Source: Bifidobacterium sp. ESL0745
GTDB taxonomy: Bacteria > Actinomycetota > Actinomycetes > Actinomycetales > Bifidobacteriaceae
Reading direction: 5' to 3'
Length of the DNA: 64,000 nt
Assembly: GCF_029433335.1 (NCBI RefSeq)
Contig: NZ_JAQTHX010000001.1
Span: forward strand, 1,302,001-1,366,000
Part shown: positions 9,187 to 18,257 of the stretch, piece after piece
How the letters are laid out: each line of letters begins with the position of its first letter
How positions within the stretch are numbered: position 1 is the stretch's first letter
Made by a program: the position numbers and the translations under genes
Notes under the pieces: model-generated
Told to the model about the DNA's origin: nothing
The model's input: the letters and a program-made list of their open reading frames with translations, nothing else
Databases searched by the model: none

Positions 9187-9290
9187 TTTTCTTTCCCTTT
9201 TAGCTTCCTAATCACGAATTCGCCCGTCTTAGAACAACAAAACGAACGAATCCGGTTGAAACCGCGACACGCAAAGGTACGCAGCCAGAC

Positions 9291-10880
9291 CTACGCCCTG
9301 CGGCTTTCGGTATCCTCTTCCGTCAAGCCGGCCAAATCCAGGTTTTCCTCGGCCTGTTCCTCATCTTTCTTCTTTTCCATGGCCTCTTTGACGTCGGCGT
9401 CAAGTTCGCCGGTTCCCAAGCGGGAATGTCGGTAGGAATAGCCGAAGTAGATGCAGAAGCCGATCAGCAGCCAGACCACGAAACGAATCCAGGTCAGCAC
9501 TGAAAGGTTGAGCATCAGCCAGAGGTTGGCTATGGCGATGAGGATCGGAATCCACGGGTTGCCCGGAATCTTGAACGAACGATGCAGGTCGGGGCGCTTC
9601 TTGCGCATGATTGGCACCGAAATCGCGACCAACGTGAAGGCCGAAAGCGTGCCGATGTTGATCATGTCGGAAAGGACGTTGATGTTGAAGCAGGAGGCGA
9701 CGATGGCCACGACGATGCTGGCGGCGATCTGCAGCTTGGCAGGCGTGCCGTGCTTGCCCACCTTGGAGAGGCCACGCGGCAGCAAACCGTCACGGCTCAT
9801 CGCGAAGACCACGCGGGTCAGGGACAGCAGCATGACCATGACCACGGTCGTCAGTCCCAGCACGATGGCAAACGAGATGATCTTGGCGGCCCAAGTGGCA
9901 CCGACTAGCTCGAAGCCGGTGGCCAGCGAAGGGTTCTTGGCTTTGGCGAGATCCTTATAGGAGACCATGCCGGTGGTGACGACGGTGACGAGCACGTACA
10001 TGATGATGACGAGAATCATACCGAGGCCAAGGCCGAGCGGCACGTTGCGGGCAGGGTTCTTGGTTTCCTCGCTGACCGTTGCGACCGCATCAAAGCCAAT
10101 GAAGGCGAAGAAGACCAGAGCCGCGCCGGAGATGATGCCGGAAATGCCGTAGATGGTGGGCTGCTGGCCGATGATCCATTGGAAGAGCGGTTGGGTCATG
10201 ATGCCGTCGGACGCGGCTCCCGGTACGGAACTGGCCGGCTGGGACGGCGGAATGAACGGGGTGTAATTGGACGGCTTGATATAGAAAAAGCCGACGATGA
10301 CCACGAAAACGACGATACCGATCTTCAAAAGCGTGAACGCGCCGTCGACGCGAGCGCCGATCTTGGTACCAAATACCAAAAGGACGGTAAAGAACGCGAC
10401 GACAATCAGCGGGGCCCAATCGAAGGTAAACCAGCCAAAATTGATCTCGGTACTCGAATTGAAGCCCATCAGGTGCAGGAAGTCGTTAAGGTAGACACTC
10501 CAGTATTTGGCGATCACCGAGCTGGCCATGAGCATCTCGAGGATGAGATCCCAGCCGATGACCCACGCCATCAGTTCGCCGACGGTCGTATATGTGAAGG
10601 TATAGGCGGAACCGGCGGCGGGAATCATCGAGGCGAATTCCGCGTAGCACATCACCGCTGCTGCGCAGATGATGCCGGCGATGAGGAAGCTGATGATTGC
10701 AGCAGGACCGGCGTGGAAGGCGATGGCCTGGGCCCCCACGGAGAAGATGCCAGCCCCGACGGCGACGGCCACGCCCATGACCGCCAAATCCCACGCGCCC
10801 AAATTACGAACCAGCTTGCGGTCGCCGGTGGTGGTTTCGGCAAGCGTCTGCTCCACCGACTTCGTTCTGAACAGATCCAT
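9291..10880 (-). CDS. APC superfamily amino-acid permease (copy 2)
   Basis: Paralogue of the downstream gene, 529 residues, with the same 12-segment layout and the same TM1 (GVAVAVGAGIFSVG) and FIGFDAVATVSEETKNP motifs. Differences cluster in the periplasmic loop around residues 215-240 and in the C-terminal tail, where this copy lacks the QKAD repeats. The shared last residues (ENLDLAGLTEE-TESRRA) show recent common origin. The gap between the two copies is 104 bp, so they may be co-transcribed from this gene into copy 1. Start ATG at 10880; upstream there is a GGGAGAAGAA ribosome site. Confidence 0.9.
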   Translation of the reverse strand: MDLFRTKSVEQTLAETTTGDRKLVRNLGAWDLAVMGVAVAVGAGIFSVGAQAIAFHAGPAAIISFLIAGIICAAAVMCYAEFASMIPAAGSAYTFTYTTVGELMAWVIGWDLILEMLMASSVIAKYWSVYLNDFLHLMGFNSSTEINFGWFTFDWAPLIVVAFFTVLLVFGTKIGARVDGAFTLLKIGIVVFVVIVGFFYIKPSNYTPFIPPSQPASSVPGAASDGIMTQPLFQWIIGQQPTIYGISGIISGAALVFFAFIGFDAVATVSEETKNPARNVPLGLGLGMILVIIMYVLVTVVTTGMVSYKDLAKAKNPSLATGFELVGATWAAKIISFAIVLGLTTVVMVMLLSLTRVVFAMSRDGLLPRGLSKVGKHGTPAKLQIAASIVVAIVASCFNINVLSDMINIGTLSAFTLVAISVPIMRKKRPDLHRSFKIPGNPWIPILIAIANLWLMLNLSVLTWIRFVVWLLIGFCIYFGYSYRHSRLGTGELDADVKEAMEKKKDEEQAEENLDLAGLTEEDTESRRA

Positions 10881-11073
10881 AAGTTCTTCTCCCCTTGCCT
10901 GCTTCGTGCGTCTGCGCGAGTAGATCTACCGAAAGGATAGGAAACCGATATGACAACCGCGTTACCGGCTTAACAGGAAATGTTGGTATTTGACAGGAAC
11001 GGAAAATCCTTGAATTATATGAGAAGAAAATCCATTCTACGACTTTCGCCTTGTCTCCTCGCAATATCGCTTT

Positions 11074-12591
11074 TCAACTCAGATCAAGACCGACGACCAC
11101 CGGCTCAGGTTCCAGACGGATACCGAATCGTTCTTCCACACCGTTCTGGACCGTTTTCGCAAGTTCGGCGATATCACTGGCCTGAGCGCCGCCACGGTTG
11201 GTCAGCGCGAGGGTGTGCAGGGTTGAGAGCCCGGCTTTGGCATCGGGGCGCACCTTGTAGCCCTTGTGGAAACCGGCGTGGTCGATCAGCCATGCGGCCG
11301 AAGTCTTGACGCCGGGCTTGCCATCGGGCAACAGCGCATCGAATCGCGGGGCATCGGCGGGCAGCTTGGCCGCCTGCTGGCTGGTCAGTATCGGGTTGGT
11401 AAAGAAACTGCCGCAACTGTGCCGGTCGAAATCCGGCTGGTATTCGACTACGCCGCTTGCCGCCTCGCCCTGAATGGCATCTATTTCTGGCGGTTCCTGA
11501 GCATCTGACATATCTTGACCATTTGAATTTGCCGGGTCTTCCGCTTTGACGGCGTTGACAACGTTATGCCTATCCTTGCAACCGCGCATCCACCGGGAAG
11601 CGTATCTGCCCGGATCCTCCAGCATGCCTTTGGTGGCACGGATTTTCAGTACAGTCTCACGGATTTCGGCAATCGGCATCCGCTCCCCCAGCTCCACGCC
11701 AAGAGCCTTGGCCAACTGGCCGAACGCCACTTCGCCGGTCCGACTGCATTCCAAGGTAAACGTAGCGGAAAGCACCACGTAACGCGAAGTCGGGAAATAA
11801 TCGTCTGTATCGTCTAATGAAGCCGATGACGCTGCATGTCCCAAGGTTTTGAGGGCTGAAGAGCGATAGCCGAATCGCATATCGGCAGGACTGAGCATGT
11901 CTATTGTGCCGGCTTTACGATCAAAGACCCTGACCGAAGTAACCGACGAACCGACTTCCTGACCGTATGCGCCGATGTTCTGCACCACTGCACCGCCTAC
12001 GGTCCCGGGAACCCCCGACAGGCCTTCCACACCGGAAAAACCTGATTTTATGCAGAAAGCGACGAAATCATCCCAATTCGCCCCGGCATCGGCCACGATT
12101 TCGACGATTTCACCAGCTACAGCAGATTGGCTGGATCCGGCAGATCCGCCATCTACGTTTCCAGTGAATGCGTCGATTCCCGAAATTCCGACGACTTCCG
12201 CAACCCTGCCGGTTCCGGAAGTTTCGACGCCTCCATCACCCGCATTGGCACTGATATCAGTATTTAATACCGAAATACCGCGCCGGGCGTCACGTATGAC
12301 AACACCAGGGAACGGGTCGTCGGCCGCCAACAGATTCGATCCACCGCCGATGACCAGTAACGGAAGACCAGCAGCATCGGCACCACGCACAGCCTCAATG
12401 AATTCCGCTTCACTTTGCGGCTCGATGAACCGATCGACCGACCCGCCCACATCGATGGTGGTCAGCTGTGCCAAAGTTGGCGTCCCGGCTGTTGATGCCG
12501 TAGACGCTGAAAACCCAGACGCCGGTGTCTCGGACGCCGGCATTCCGGATATTGGTGTTCTCAAGTTTGGCGAATCCGTTTGCCTTGTCAT
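11074..12591 (-). CDS. murB: UDP-N-acetylenolpyruvoylglucosamine reductase with insertions
   Basis: Flavoenzyme that reduces UDP-GlcNAc-enolpyruvate to UDP-MurNAc in peptidoglycan synthesis. The FAD-binding part shows LLVIGGGSNLLAADD and GLSGVPGTVGGAVVQNIGAYGQE, followed by RFGYRSSALK. The C-terminal domain has the catalytic serine context SCGSFFTNPIL and the end LHTLALTNRGGA. At 505 residues it is longer than the usual 300-400. Extra material is found at the N-terminus (Ala/Ser/Thr/Pro-rich, about residues 1-38), in the FAD domain (Gly/Ser-rich, about 110-160) and before SCGSFF (about 355-385). All catalytic blocks remain. Start ATG at 12591 with AGGTGA upstream. Confidence 0.93.
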   Translation of the reverse strand: MTRQTDSPNLRTPISGMPASETPASGFSASTASTAGTPTLAQLTTIDVGGSVDRFIEPQSEAEFIEAVRGADAAGLPLLVIGGGSNLLAADDPFPGVVIRDARRGISVLNTDISANAGDGGVETSGTGRVAEVVGISGIDAFTGNVDGGSAGSSQSAVAGEIVEIVADAGANWDDFVAFCIKSGFSGVEGLSGVPGTVGGAVVQNIGAYGQEVGSSVTSVRVFDRKAGTIDMLSPADMRFGYRSSALKTLGHAASSASLDDTDDYFPTSRYVVLSATFTLECSRTGEVAFGQLAKALGVELGERMPIAEIRETVLKIRATKGMLEDPGRYASRWMRGCKDRHNVVNAVKAEDPANSNGQDMSDAQEPPEIDAIQGEAASGVVEYQPDFDRHSCGSFFTNPILTSQQAAKLPADAPRFDALLPDGKPGVKTSAAWLIDHAGFHKGYKVRPDAKAGLSTLHTLALTNRGGAQASDIAELAKTVQNGVEERFGIRLEPEPVVVGLDLS

Positions 12592-12712
12592 GCCGTCGTC
12601 ACCTGTCTCCGTTTTGTGTCTGCTTTGTATCTGCTATCTGCATATGACTACTATTTGAACACAGCAACCACATGCGGCATTCTCCTCTGCAACGTTTGTC
12701 TGTCCAAATATG

Positions 12713-12739
12713 AAAAAAGCCCGACCGAAGTCAGGCTTG
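12713..12739 (-). terminator. Intrinsic terminator after rpmG
   Basis: On the minus strand, aagcctgac-ttcg-gtcgggctt forms a stable stem-loop with a TTCG loop, followed by six T residues. It ends the tRNA-rpmG unit 15 bp past the rpmG stop. Confidence 0.85.
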
Positions 12740-12753
12740 TATAGCTCTAAAAC

Positions 12754-12924
12754 TCAACGAGTCTCACGATGCACAGTTTCTTTGCCGCAACGAGGGCAGA
12801 ACTTCTTGAGCTCGAGACGATCTGGGGTATTGCGACGGTTCTTGGTCGTAATGTAGTTACGCTCCTTGCACACCGTGCATGCCAGCGTGATGCCCGGACG
12901 GACTGCGGCGCTTTTGCTTGCCAT
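12754..12924 (-). CDS. rpmG: 50S ribosomal protein L33
   Basis: A 56-residue protein read in the frame starting at the ATG of 12924. It begins [19 protein letters not shown] and contains two zinc-binding pairs, C-T-V-C and C-P-R-C, with the L33 core [22 protein letters not shown] between them (here split at a hyphen). This is the zinc-binding (C+) form. It is downstream of three tRNA genes on the same strand and is followed by a strong terminator, so it may be co-transcribed with them. Confidence 0.95.
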   Translation of the reverse strand: MASKSAAVRPGITLACTVCKERNYITTKNRRNTPDRLELKKFCPRCGKETVHRETR

Positions 12925-12973
12925 TGGTTCACCTTCTGCGTGTCGTTTCTTGCCGACGTATGTCGGAAGTTTG

Positions 12974-13047
12974 TAGCGGGAAAGAGGCTTGAACTCTTGA
13001 CCTTACGATTATGAGTCGTACGCTCTAGCCAGCTGAGCTATCCCGCC
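12974..13047 (-). tRNA. tRNA-Met (anticodon CAT)
   Basis: Cloverleaf of 74 nt: acceptor GGCGGGA pairs with TCCCGCT, anticodon stem TACGA/TCGTA around loop CTCATAA, T-arm with GTTCAAG. The 5' end is G1 with a G-T first pair. Appears to be the elongator type because there are no three G-C pairs in the anticodon stem. Confidence 0.93.
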
Positions 13048-13051
13048 AGAG

Positions 13052-13123
<72 letters not shown>

Positions 13124-13124
13124 G

Positions 13125-13206
13125 TGGCGGATAGTGGATTCGAACCACTGAAGCTATCAGCGGCTGATTTACAGTCAGCTCCCTTTGACCGCTTGGGAAA
13201 TCCGCC
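13125..13206 (-). tRNA. tRNA-Tyr (anticodon GTA)
   Basis: Type II tRNA of 82 nt with a long variable arm: acceptor GGCGGAT/ATCCGCC, anticodon stem CTGAC... with loop TGTAAAT, and discriminator A. It is the first member of the Tyr-Thr-Met-rpmG unit and is separated from tRNA-Thr by a single base. Confidence 0.93.
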
Positions 13207-13453
13207 AATTACTCACTTCGCAACTTTAAAAGCCTTGAAGCAGGCAACTTGACTATAATGCCATGAACCGCAGACGGATGCAAGCCCACGACACGCCTAG
13301 TGTGTCGGGAACAGTGCCGCGACACCTTCACAGCAGGGGCTTTCCACGCTGCAAATCCGACTTGTTCATTGGTTTTTGAAGCTTCTCGATGAGCCAAAGA
13401 CCGGGTTCGCCAATCAGATTCGCCGCAAACATGAACAAGCACGCCTCAAACAC

Positions 13454-13489
13454 AAAGTGGCCGTCGGCAATATTCCCGACGGCCACTTT
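13454..13489 (-). terminator. Intrinsic terminator after HisC-type aminotransferase
   Basis: A perfect 14-bp stem (aaagtggccgtcgg / ccgacggccacttt) with an 8-base loop lies 24 bp past the stop of the aminotransferase. On the minus strand it runs into GTGTTTG. The remainder of 13207-13513 holds the tRNA promoter region and nothing coding. Confidence 0.8.
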
Positions 13490-13513
13490 CAACGATTACC
13501 TTCTACGCCGCTT

Positions 13514-14596
13514 TCAGGCGATGCCGTCAGCCTTCAGGTCCTTGCAGACCTCAATAACCCGGTCGTTGGCTTCCGTCTCTCCAATGGAGATACGAATGCC
13601 CTCGCCGTCGAAGACACGGGTGGAAAGGCCTGCGGCGATGAAGCGCGCGGCCGCCTCGCCGGTCTTGCTGCCAAGGGGCAGCCAGAAGAAATTCGCATAC
13701 GGTTCCGGGAAGTCCCAGCCCTGCTCACGCAACGCCTTCACCACACGGCCACGTTCGCCGATCAGCGCCTGCACGCGCTCCATCAGCTCGCCCTTGGCAT
13801 CGAGCGAAGCAATGGCCGCGATCTGCGCGGATTGGGTGACACCGAAGGGCAGCGACATCTTGCGCATGCCGGTGATGACATCAGGCTGGGCGATGCCATA
13901 GCCGATGCGCAGACCCGCCAGACCGTAAGCCTTGGAGAAGGTGTGCGCCACGACGATGTTCGGGTACTCACGGTAGAGCTTCATGCCGACGCTGGTGTCC
14001 GGTGCGGTGTTGAAGTGGATATAGGCCTCGTCAAACAGCACGATGACGTCACTGGGGACGGCTTCCATCAGACGGCGGGCGTCCTTGTCGCTCACCGATG
14101 AGGCGGTCGGGTTGTTCGGGTTGTTGACAATGATCATGCGGGTCTTGTCGTTGATCGCGGCGATCATCGCGTCGATGTCGTGGCCGCCGTCGGGACGGTT
14201 GGGAATCTGGACGCTGGTCGCACCTGCGCCTGAGACGATGATCGGGTAGGCCTCGAAGCTACGCCACGGGTAAATCACCTCGTCTCCGGGACCGGCCAAG
14301 AGGTTGGTCAACTGGGTGATGACCTCGGTGGAACCACAACCCAAGACGATCTCGTCCTGGCCGACCCCGTAATCCTTGGCAAGGCGTTCGATGACCTGCC
14401 AGCCGCCCATGTCCGGGTAACGGTTGATGCGGTCGAGCGCGTGGTCTTCGATGGCCTTGCGCACGCTGGGCAGCGGCGGGTACGGATTCTCATTGCTGGA
14501 GATCTTGTAGGAACGCTGGCCCGCGACTGCGGGGGCCGGCTTGCCCTGCTTGTAGGCGGGGATGGTATCAACTATGGCACGATGTTTGAAAGTCAT
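13514..14596 (-). CDS. hisC: Histidinol-phosphate / aromatic aminotransferase family protein
   Basis: PLP-dependent aminotransferase of the HisC/Pat group, 360 residues from the chosen start. Motifs include SSNENPYPPLPSV, the NNPNNPTAS loop, VLFDEAYIHF, and the PLP lysine in HTFSKAYGLAGLRIGYG. It could convert histidinol phosphate or aromatic keto acids (the actinobacterial Pat activity); the isolated location away from a his operon leaves this open, so the symbol is tentative. The ATG at 14596 was chosen because a TACAAT -10 box at 14604-14609 would start transcription at or within a base of it. There is no ribosome site for any upstream start. A second ATG at 14605 falls inside the -10 box. 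Confidence 0.85.
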   Translation of the reverse strand: MTFKHRAIVDTIPAYKQGKPAPAVAGQRSYKISSNENPYPPLPSVRKAIEDHALDRINRYPDMGGWQVIERLAKDYGVGQDEIVLGCGSTEVITQLTNLLAGPGDEVIYPWRSFEAYPIIVSGAGATSVQIPNRPDGGHDIDAMIAAINDKTRMIIVNNPNNPTASSVSDKDARRLMEAVPSDVIVLFDEAYIHFNTAPDTSVGMKLYREYPNIVVAHTFSKAYGLAGLRIGYGIAQPDVITGMRKMSLPFGVTQSAQIAAIASLDAKGELMERVQALIGERGRVVKALREQGWDFPEPYANFFWLPLGSKTGEAAARFIAAGLSTRVFDGEGIRISIGETEANDRVIEVCKDLKADGIA

Positions 14597-14603
14597 AACC
14601 GTC

Positions 14604-14632
14604 ATTGTAAGCCGCAATAAGCGATATTGCAC
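14604..14632 (-). promoter_or_regulatory. Promoter for a leaderless hisC-type mRNA
   Basis: On the minus strand, GTGCAA (14627-14632), a 17-base spacer and TACAAT (14604-14609) are followed after seven bases by the A of ATG at 14596. This suggests a leaderless transcript, common in actinobacteria. Confidence 0.5.
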
Positions 14633-15003
14633 ACGTTGCGGCTCGCTTTTAAGACGGACATTACGATATGCTTATCACTATCGAACCAGACCGGAAGACT
14701 TACACTTACGAACCGCGATAAAAGACGCAAGAAAAACGAATGTCAGCCATATTAAACCGGAAATACAATCGCTAAAACCTATACCTCTCACAGCATTGCA
14801 ATAATTGTCATTCCTTTTCGATTCGAAGATTGTCTGGTCGGCACAATCTTCGAATCGAGGCGCCAAAGGTTTCCCGACACATTATCGATTTACTGATTCC
14901 TGGCCGCGCAAAAAGTTTCCGCACAAAACAAACAATGCGCCTCAGCCACCATCTGCATGGCTGGGACGCATCGTTATCAAATCAAACTTGGCGATTACGG
15001 CAA
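14633..15003. other. Intergenic stretch without a gene
   Basis: About 370 bp between the aminotransferase promoter and the groES stop. It is A+T-rich and contains the inverted pair cgattcgaagattgt / acaatcttcgaatcg around 14818-14855, which may end groES transcription on the minus strand. No coding region is supported. Confidence 0.5.
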
Positions 15004-15297
15004 TCAGTTCAGGATCGCGAGCACGTCGCGGGCACCGACGATGAGGTAATCCTCACCTTGATAGTGCACCTCGGTGCCGCCGTACTTGGAGTAAAGGACC
15101 TTGTCCCCGACCTTGACATCCATCGGGATACGGTTGCCGTTGTCGTCGCGACGACCCGGACCGACGGCCAAAACTTCGCCCTGCTGCGGCTTCTCCTTGG
15201 CGTTGTCCGGAATGTAAAGGCCGGATGACGTCTGCGTCTCCGCTTCGGCTTGCTTGACAATAATCTTGTCTTCCAACGGTGTAAGTGAGATCGACAC
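15004..15297 (-). CDS. groES: Co-chaperonin GroES (10 kDa)
   Basis: A 97-residue Gro[17 protein letters not shown] at the N-terminus, the mobile loop [33 protein letters not shown] and the closing strand [15 protein letters not shown]. It caps the GroEL folding chamber. The GTG at 15297 is the start, since GAGGAGG lies six bases upstream; the longer in-frame ATG would run through this ribosome site. No groEL follows, consistent with the separate locations of groES and groEL in bifidobacteria. Upstream lies a perfect CIRCE, so the gene should be repressed by HrcA. Confidence 0.97.
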   Translation of the reverse strand: MSISLTPLEDKIIVKQAEAETQTSSGLYIPDNAKEKPQQGEVLAVGPGRRDDNGNRIPMDVKVGDKVLYSKYGGTEVHYQGEDYLIVGARDVLAILN

Positions 15298-15418
15298 TGT
15301 GGACCTCCTCTTTCTTAAGTGAGAGTTTATTTCCTCGCGCGAGGACACCGCTTTCAGAGGCTGACGATCACTTTCGGCACCGTCCCTTTGCGCTTACCTA
15401 TATATCGTAGCGCGAAAA

Positions 15419-15445
15419 TTAGCACTCTGCCAACCCGAGTGCTAA
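15419..15445. promoter_or_regulatory. CIRCE operator (HrcA binding site)
   Basis: TTAGCACTC, nine bases, GAGTGCTAA: all 18 consensus bases match. It sits about 120 bp upstream of the groES start and points to HrcA control of heat-shock expression. Confidence 0.95.
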
Positions 15446-15826
15446 CGCTCTGAGTGAAACCTTCACAATTGAAGCTGATTATGTTGTATTTCCAAGAAAT
15501 ATCGCGGAAAATAAATGTGCAGATGCACACAAATGTGCGATGAGCACGAATCCAATATTCTGACGCTTCAGATGCGCACCTGAATGCCTGGCCGTCAGCG
15601 GATCGGCAGAAACCACATGCTTCTACACGAGACCTCGGAAGGAGCCAATAAGCCGACTTGAGCGTCGAGCACATACCCTAAACACTGAGACAAATGCAGG
15701 GCCTCACCATCTGGCTAGGCCGCGCTGTCTGGATGGGCCCACCATCTGGCTAAATTGAATCCGCAAAAGGCCATCTTGCCATTTGCTGCCAATGATGGGA
15801 ATCATCAAAAGGCTACGTCATCCACC
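15446..15826. other. Intergenic stretch without a gene
   Basis: About 380 bp between the groES operator and the end of the charged membrane protein gene. A short direct repeat ccatctggcta occurs at about 15706 and 15740. No coding region or RNA is recognisable. Confidence 0.5.
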
Positions 15827-17446
15827 TCAGACGTTGCGACGTTCGAGAATCTTTTCCAGACCCGTCCCCAACGAGTCCGAGGAGACCGCCGGCGCTTCCG
15901 TTTCGGCAGAGACCTCCGCAGCATGGAACTTCTCAGGATCGTTGGTATACGTCGGTTTCTTATCGGTCGTAGTAGCGTTGTTACGCTGCGTGGCGTTATG
16001 TATCCGCTTGGCCGTCGCCCGAACGCGCTTGTGATTCTTCTTCCGGACTCGCTTCCCCGAAGAAGAATCGTGAGCGTTGGTTTCGTTCCCAGATGCCGAT
16101 GAAACCGCCGAATCCGAATCTTCTGCTTGATTCCGGCCAATGCTTCCGGCTGATTCCTCGGATTGTTGCGAAGTCTGAGAAGATACCTTTTCAGTGTCTT
16201 TGGATTCGGTTACAGCCTTGGAAACCTGACGGGTGGACTTGATTTCCAGACTCTTCGGCTCCTCGTGCTTGACCTCAACACCATTGCGCGGCGCACCCAA
16301 CGAGAACGAAATCAAATCTTGATTCGGTGCCAGATCGACGACATCCAAAGCCTGCGCCGGATGAACCTGCTTCAGCTCATGCGTGGCATCGCTGACCTGA
16401 TTTAGCTGGTTTTCTTTGGTTTTGCTGGCCTTGACAACCTTTTTGTCAGTCGTATGCTGACACTGAGCATGCGAAGACTTTTCGGCATTCTTCGCTTTCG
16501 CCTTCGCCGCGTTGTCATCTTGAGGCTGTGAATGATGAGCCGAAGCCGAGTGCATCTGCTTCTGAAGTGCATCGGACTTCACCTCGTCACGCGACTTGGT
16601 ATCCAAAGTTGGTGCTGCTGCCGACTTTTGGGAAACGTCAGCAGATTTATTCGTCTGTTTATCAGAAACGGGCTTGGCCTGTTGGCGGTCGACTCGAGAC
16701 TCGCGCTTGGCGCGACGCTTTTCGACACGGTCTTTTTCGGCCTGCGTCGCCTTGAGGGCTTGTTCGATTTCGTGTTCGGCCATCATGCCGGTAGGTTGCT
16801 CATCGGTAGAAGCAGAAGCGTTAGCCTTAGCCGAAGCCGTAGCCTGACTACGCTGCTTGACCGCCTGAGTATGGGCATGAGCATCATCGCGGTGGGTAAC
16901 AGCCTTGGTCTGCTCGGTATGCTTCGCCTTGAGATTGCGTTCCCACGCACGCGCATGATTGGCGGTACGGATCCCCAACGCCACGACGACTGCCAGCAAA
17001 GCGGCAGGAATCAATGCGAATAACGGGCTGAACTTAAGCGGGAATGAAATGCCGAGCACTACAACAGTGACAAGCAGCAAGGTTGCGGAAATAATGGCAC
17101 GTCTGTGTGCCGCCTGACGACGAAGTTCACGAATGTGAGCGATTTTCGCCCGTTCTTTCGCGGCCTTTGTGGATTTTCGTGATTGCGCAGCCGGCACGTG
17201 GGATACCCCCTCGGCAATGCCTTTTTGCTTTGATTGCACGACAACCCCTTCCGACGAAGGTCGGCGATCATCCGAAAATCGAGTACCGCTGTCGGCATCA
17301 ACCAGATGCAACGACGGCGAATACTTGTCTTCGCGATGCTCGACCACTCGTTTCATACTATCCTCGGTTTGCCGTGGCAGCCAACCGAGTATCAGGATAG
17401 CAAGAATGACCAGCACAACAACGCCGCTCACCCACGCATAATCCAT
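15827..17446 (-). CDS. Charged, Ala/Lys/Ser-rich membrane protein of unknown function
   Basis: I do not recognise a family. From the ATG at 17446 the protein has about 539 residues. It begins with a hydrophobic segment (VSGVVVLVILAILILGWLP), then a polar stretch with many Arg/Lys/Ala, then a pair of membrane segments (ATLLLVTVVVLGISFPL and LFALIPAALLAVVVALGI) at about residues 120-165. The remaining two thirds are low-complexity and highly charged (Lys, Gln, Ser, Ala, Glu), probably disordered or coiled-coil. Actinobacterial cell-surface or division-associated proteins often have this layout, but nothing specific can be assigned. The upstream in-frame extension to 17566 overlaps the acetyltransferase gene and looks spurious. 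Confidence 0.7.
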   Translation of the reverse strand: MDYAWVSGVVVLVILAILILGWLPRQTEDSMKRVVEHREDKYSPSLHLVDADSGTRFSDDRRPSSEGVVVQSKQKGIAEGVSHVPAAQSRKSTKAAKERAKIAHIRELRRQAAHRRAIISATLLLVTVVVLGISFPLKFSPLFALIPAALLAVVVALGIRTANHARAWERNLKAKHTEQTKAVTHRDDAHAHTQAVKQRSQATASAKANASASTDEQPTGMMAEHEIEQALKATQAEKDRVEKRRAKRESRVDRQQAKPVSDKQTNKSADVSQKSAAAPTLDTKSRDEVKSDALQKQMHSASAHHSQPQDDNAAKAKAKNAEKSSHAQCQHTTDKKVVKASKTKENQLNQVSDATHELKQVHPAQALDVVDLAPNQDLISFSLGAPRNGVEVKHEEPKSLEIKSTRQVSKAVTESKDTEKVSSQTSQQSEESAGSIGRNQAEDSDSAVSSASGNETNAHDSSSGKRVRKKNHKRVRATAKRIHNATQRNNATTTDKKPTYTNDPEKFHAAEVSAETEAPAVSSDSLGTGLEKILERRNV

Positions 17447-17501
17447 ACACTTAAGAATAGATAGAGTTAGTGACTTTTCACATGCGTGTAATTCGGGCGC
17501 G

Positions 17502-18149
17502 TCATGCGAGCAAACGGCCTGTAAATCCTTGCGGCACATCCTCAGCCAGCAAACTATACACATCATGGTCTCGCCACTGATTGTGGATATACATGCTCTT
17601 AAGACGAAGACCCTCGTGATGGGCCTGCAATTTCTGTGCTACCCGACGGGAGCGTTCGTTTTCGGGCAGCATCGATATCTCGAGACGATGCATTTGGGGG
17701 CCGGTGGGGCTGAACATCGCCCAGTCCGCAAGCATCGCTACCGCCAACGGCGCCACACCAAGCCCCGCATGGCCTTGGTCGACCCAGTAGCCGATGTTGC
17801 CGCTGCGCATCGATCCGTAGCACATCGCGCCCACGGAAATCTGGCCGATGATTGCCATTTGATATTCAATGACGAACAGTGCTCCAGTCCCCGACTCCTC
17901 ATCAAGACGCTGACGCTGCAACCACGTGTTGAAGCTCAAAGATGGACCATGCATCGGATCGTTGGAATCCCAAGGCGCAAGCCACGCCGCATTGCGCTGT
18001 CTGGTTTCGTTCCATCCAGCCTCGTCTTCGGCGACCATCGGGCGCAGACGAATCTGGATGGCACCGTCGGGAGGCACCAACTCACGCGGCATGACGATGG
18101 CATGGGGGTTGGGCGTAAGCGCATTGCGCAGCGATCGAAAGACTGACAC
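17502..18149 (-). CDS. GNAT family N-acetyltransferase (RimJ/RimL type)
   Basis: A 215-residue acetyl-CoA dependent N-acetyltransferase. The pattern of the RimJ-like branch is clear: IQIRLRPMVAEDEAGWNETR at the start, GQISVGAMCYG and NIGYWVDQGHAGLGVAPLAV (strands beta4-beta5 with the acetyl-CoA binding loop), RLEISMLPENERSRRVAQKL near the end. RimJ acetylates ribosomal protein S5, but related proteins have other substrates. The start is a GTG at 18149; no strong ribosome site is visible. It lies 55 bp upstream of the charged membrane protein and could be co-transcribed with it. Confidence 0.85.
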   Translation of the reverse strand: MSVFRSLRNALTPNPHAIVMPRELVPPDGAIQIRLRPMVAEDEAGWNETRQRNAAWLAPWDSNDPMHGPSLSFNTWLQRQRLDEESGTGALFVIEYQMAIIGQISVGAMCYGSMRSGNIGYWVDQGHAGLGVAPLAVAMLADWAMFSPTGPQMHRLEISMLPENERSRRVAQKLQAHHEGLRLKSMYIHNQWRDHDVYSLLAEDVPQGFTGRLLA

Positions 18150-18257
18150 ACGTTCATGATACGCTTCGGGCCGCTGCGGTGACCCGATACATAGGCGACC
18201 AACCTACTAACCATAGGAATCCACTGCCATCCATAACCGGATGCGTTTATGGATCCT

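Noticed and set aside
7411-9435. A 674-codon open frame on the plus strand
   Set aside because: Antisense shadow of APC permease copy 1; the translation is His/Asp/Arg-rich and has no family features.
12747-12932. Open frame over rpmG in another frame
   Set aside because: The true L33 frame (start 12924) has the family sequence and zinc cysteines; this one does not.
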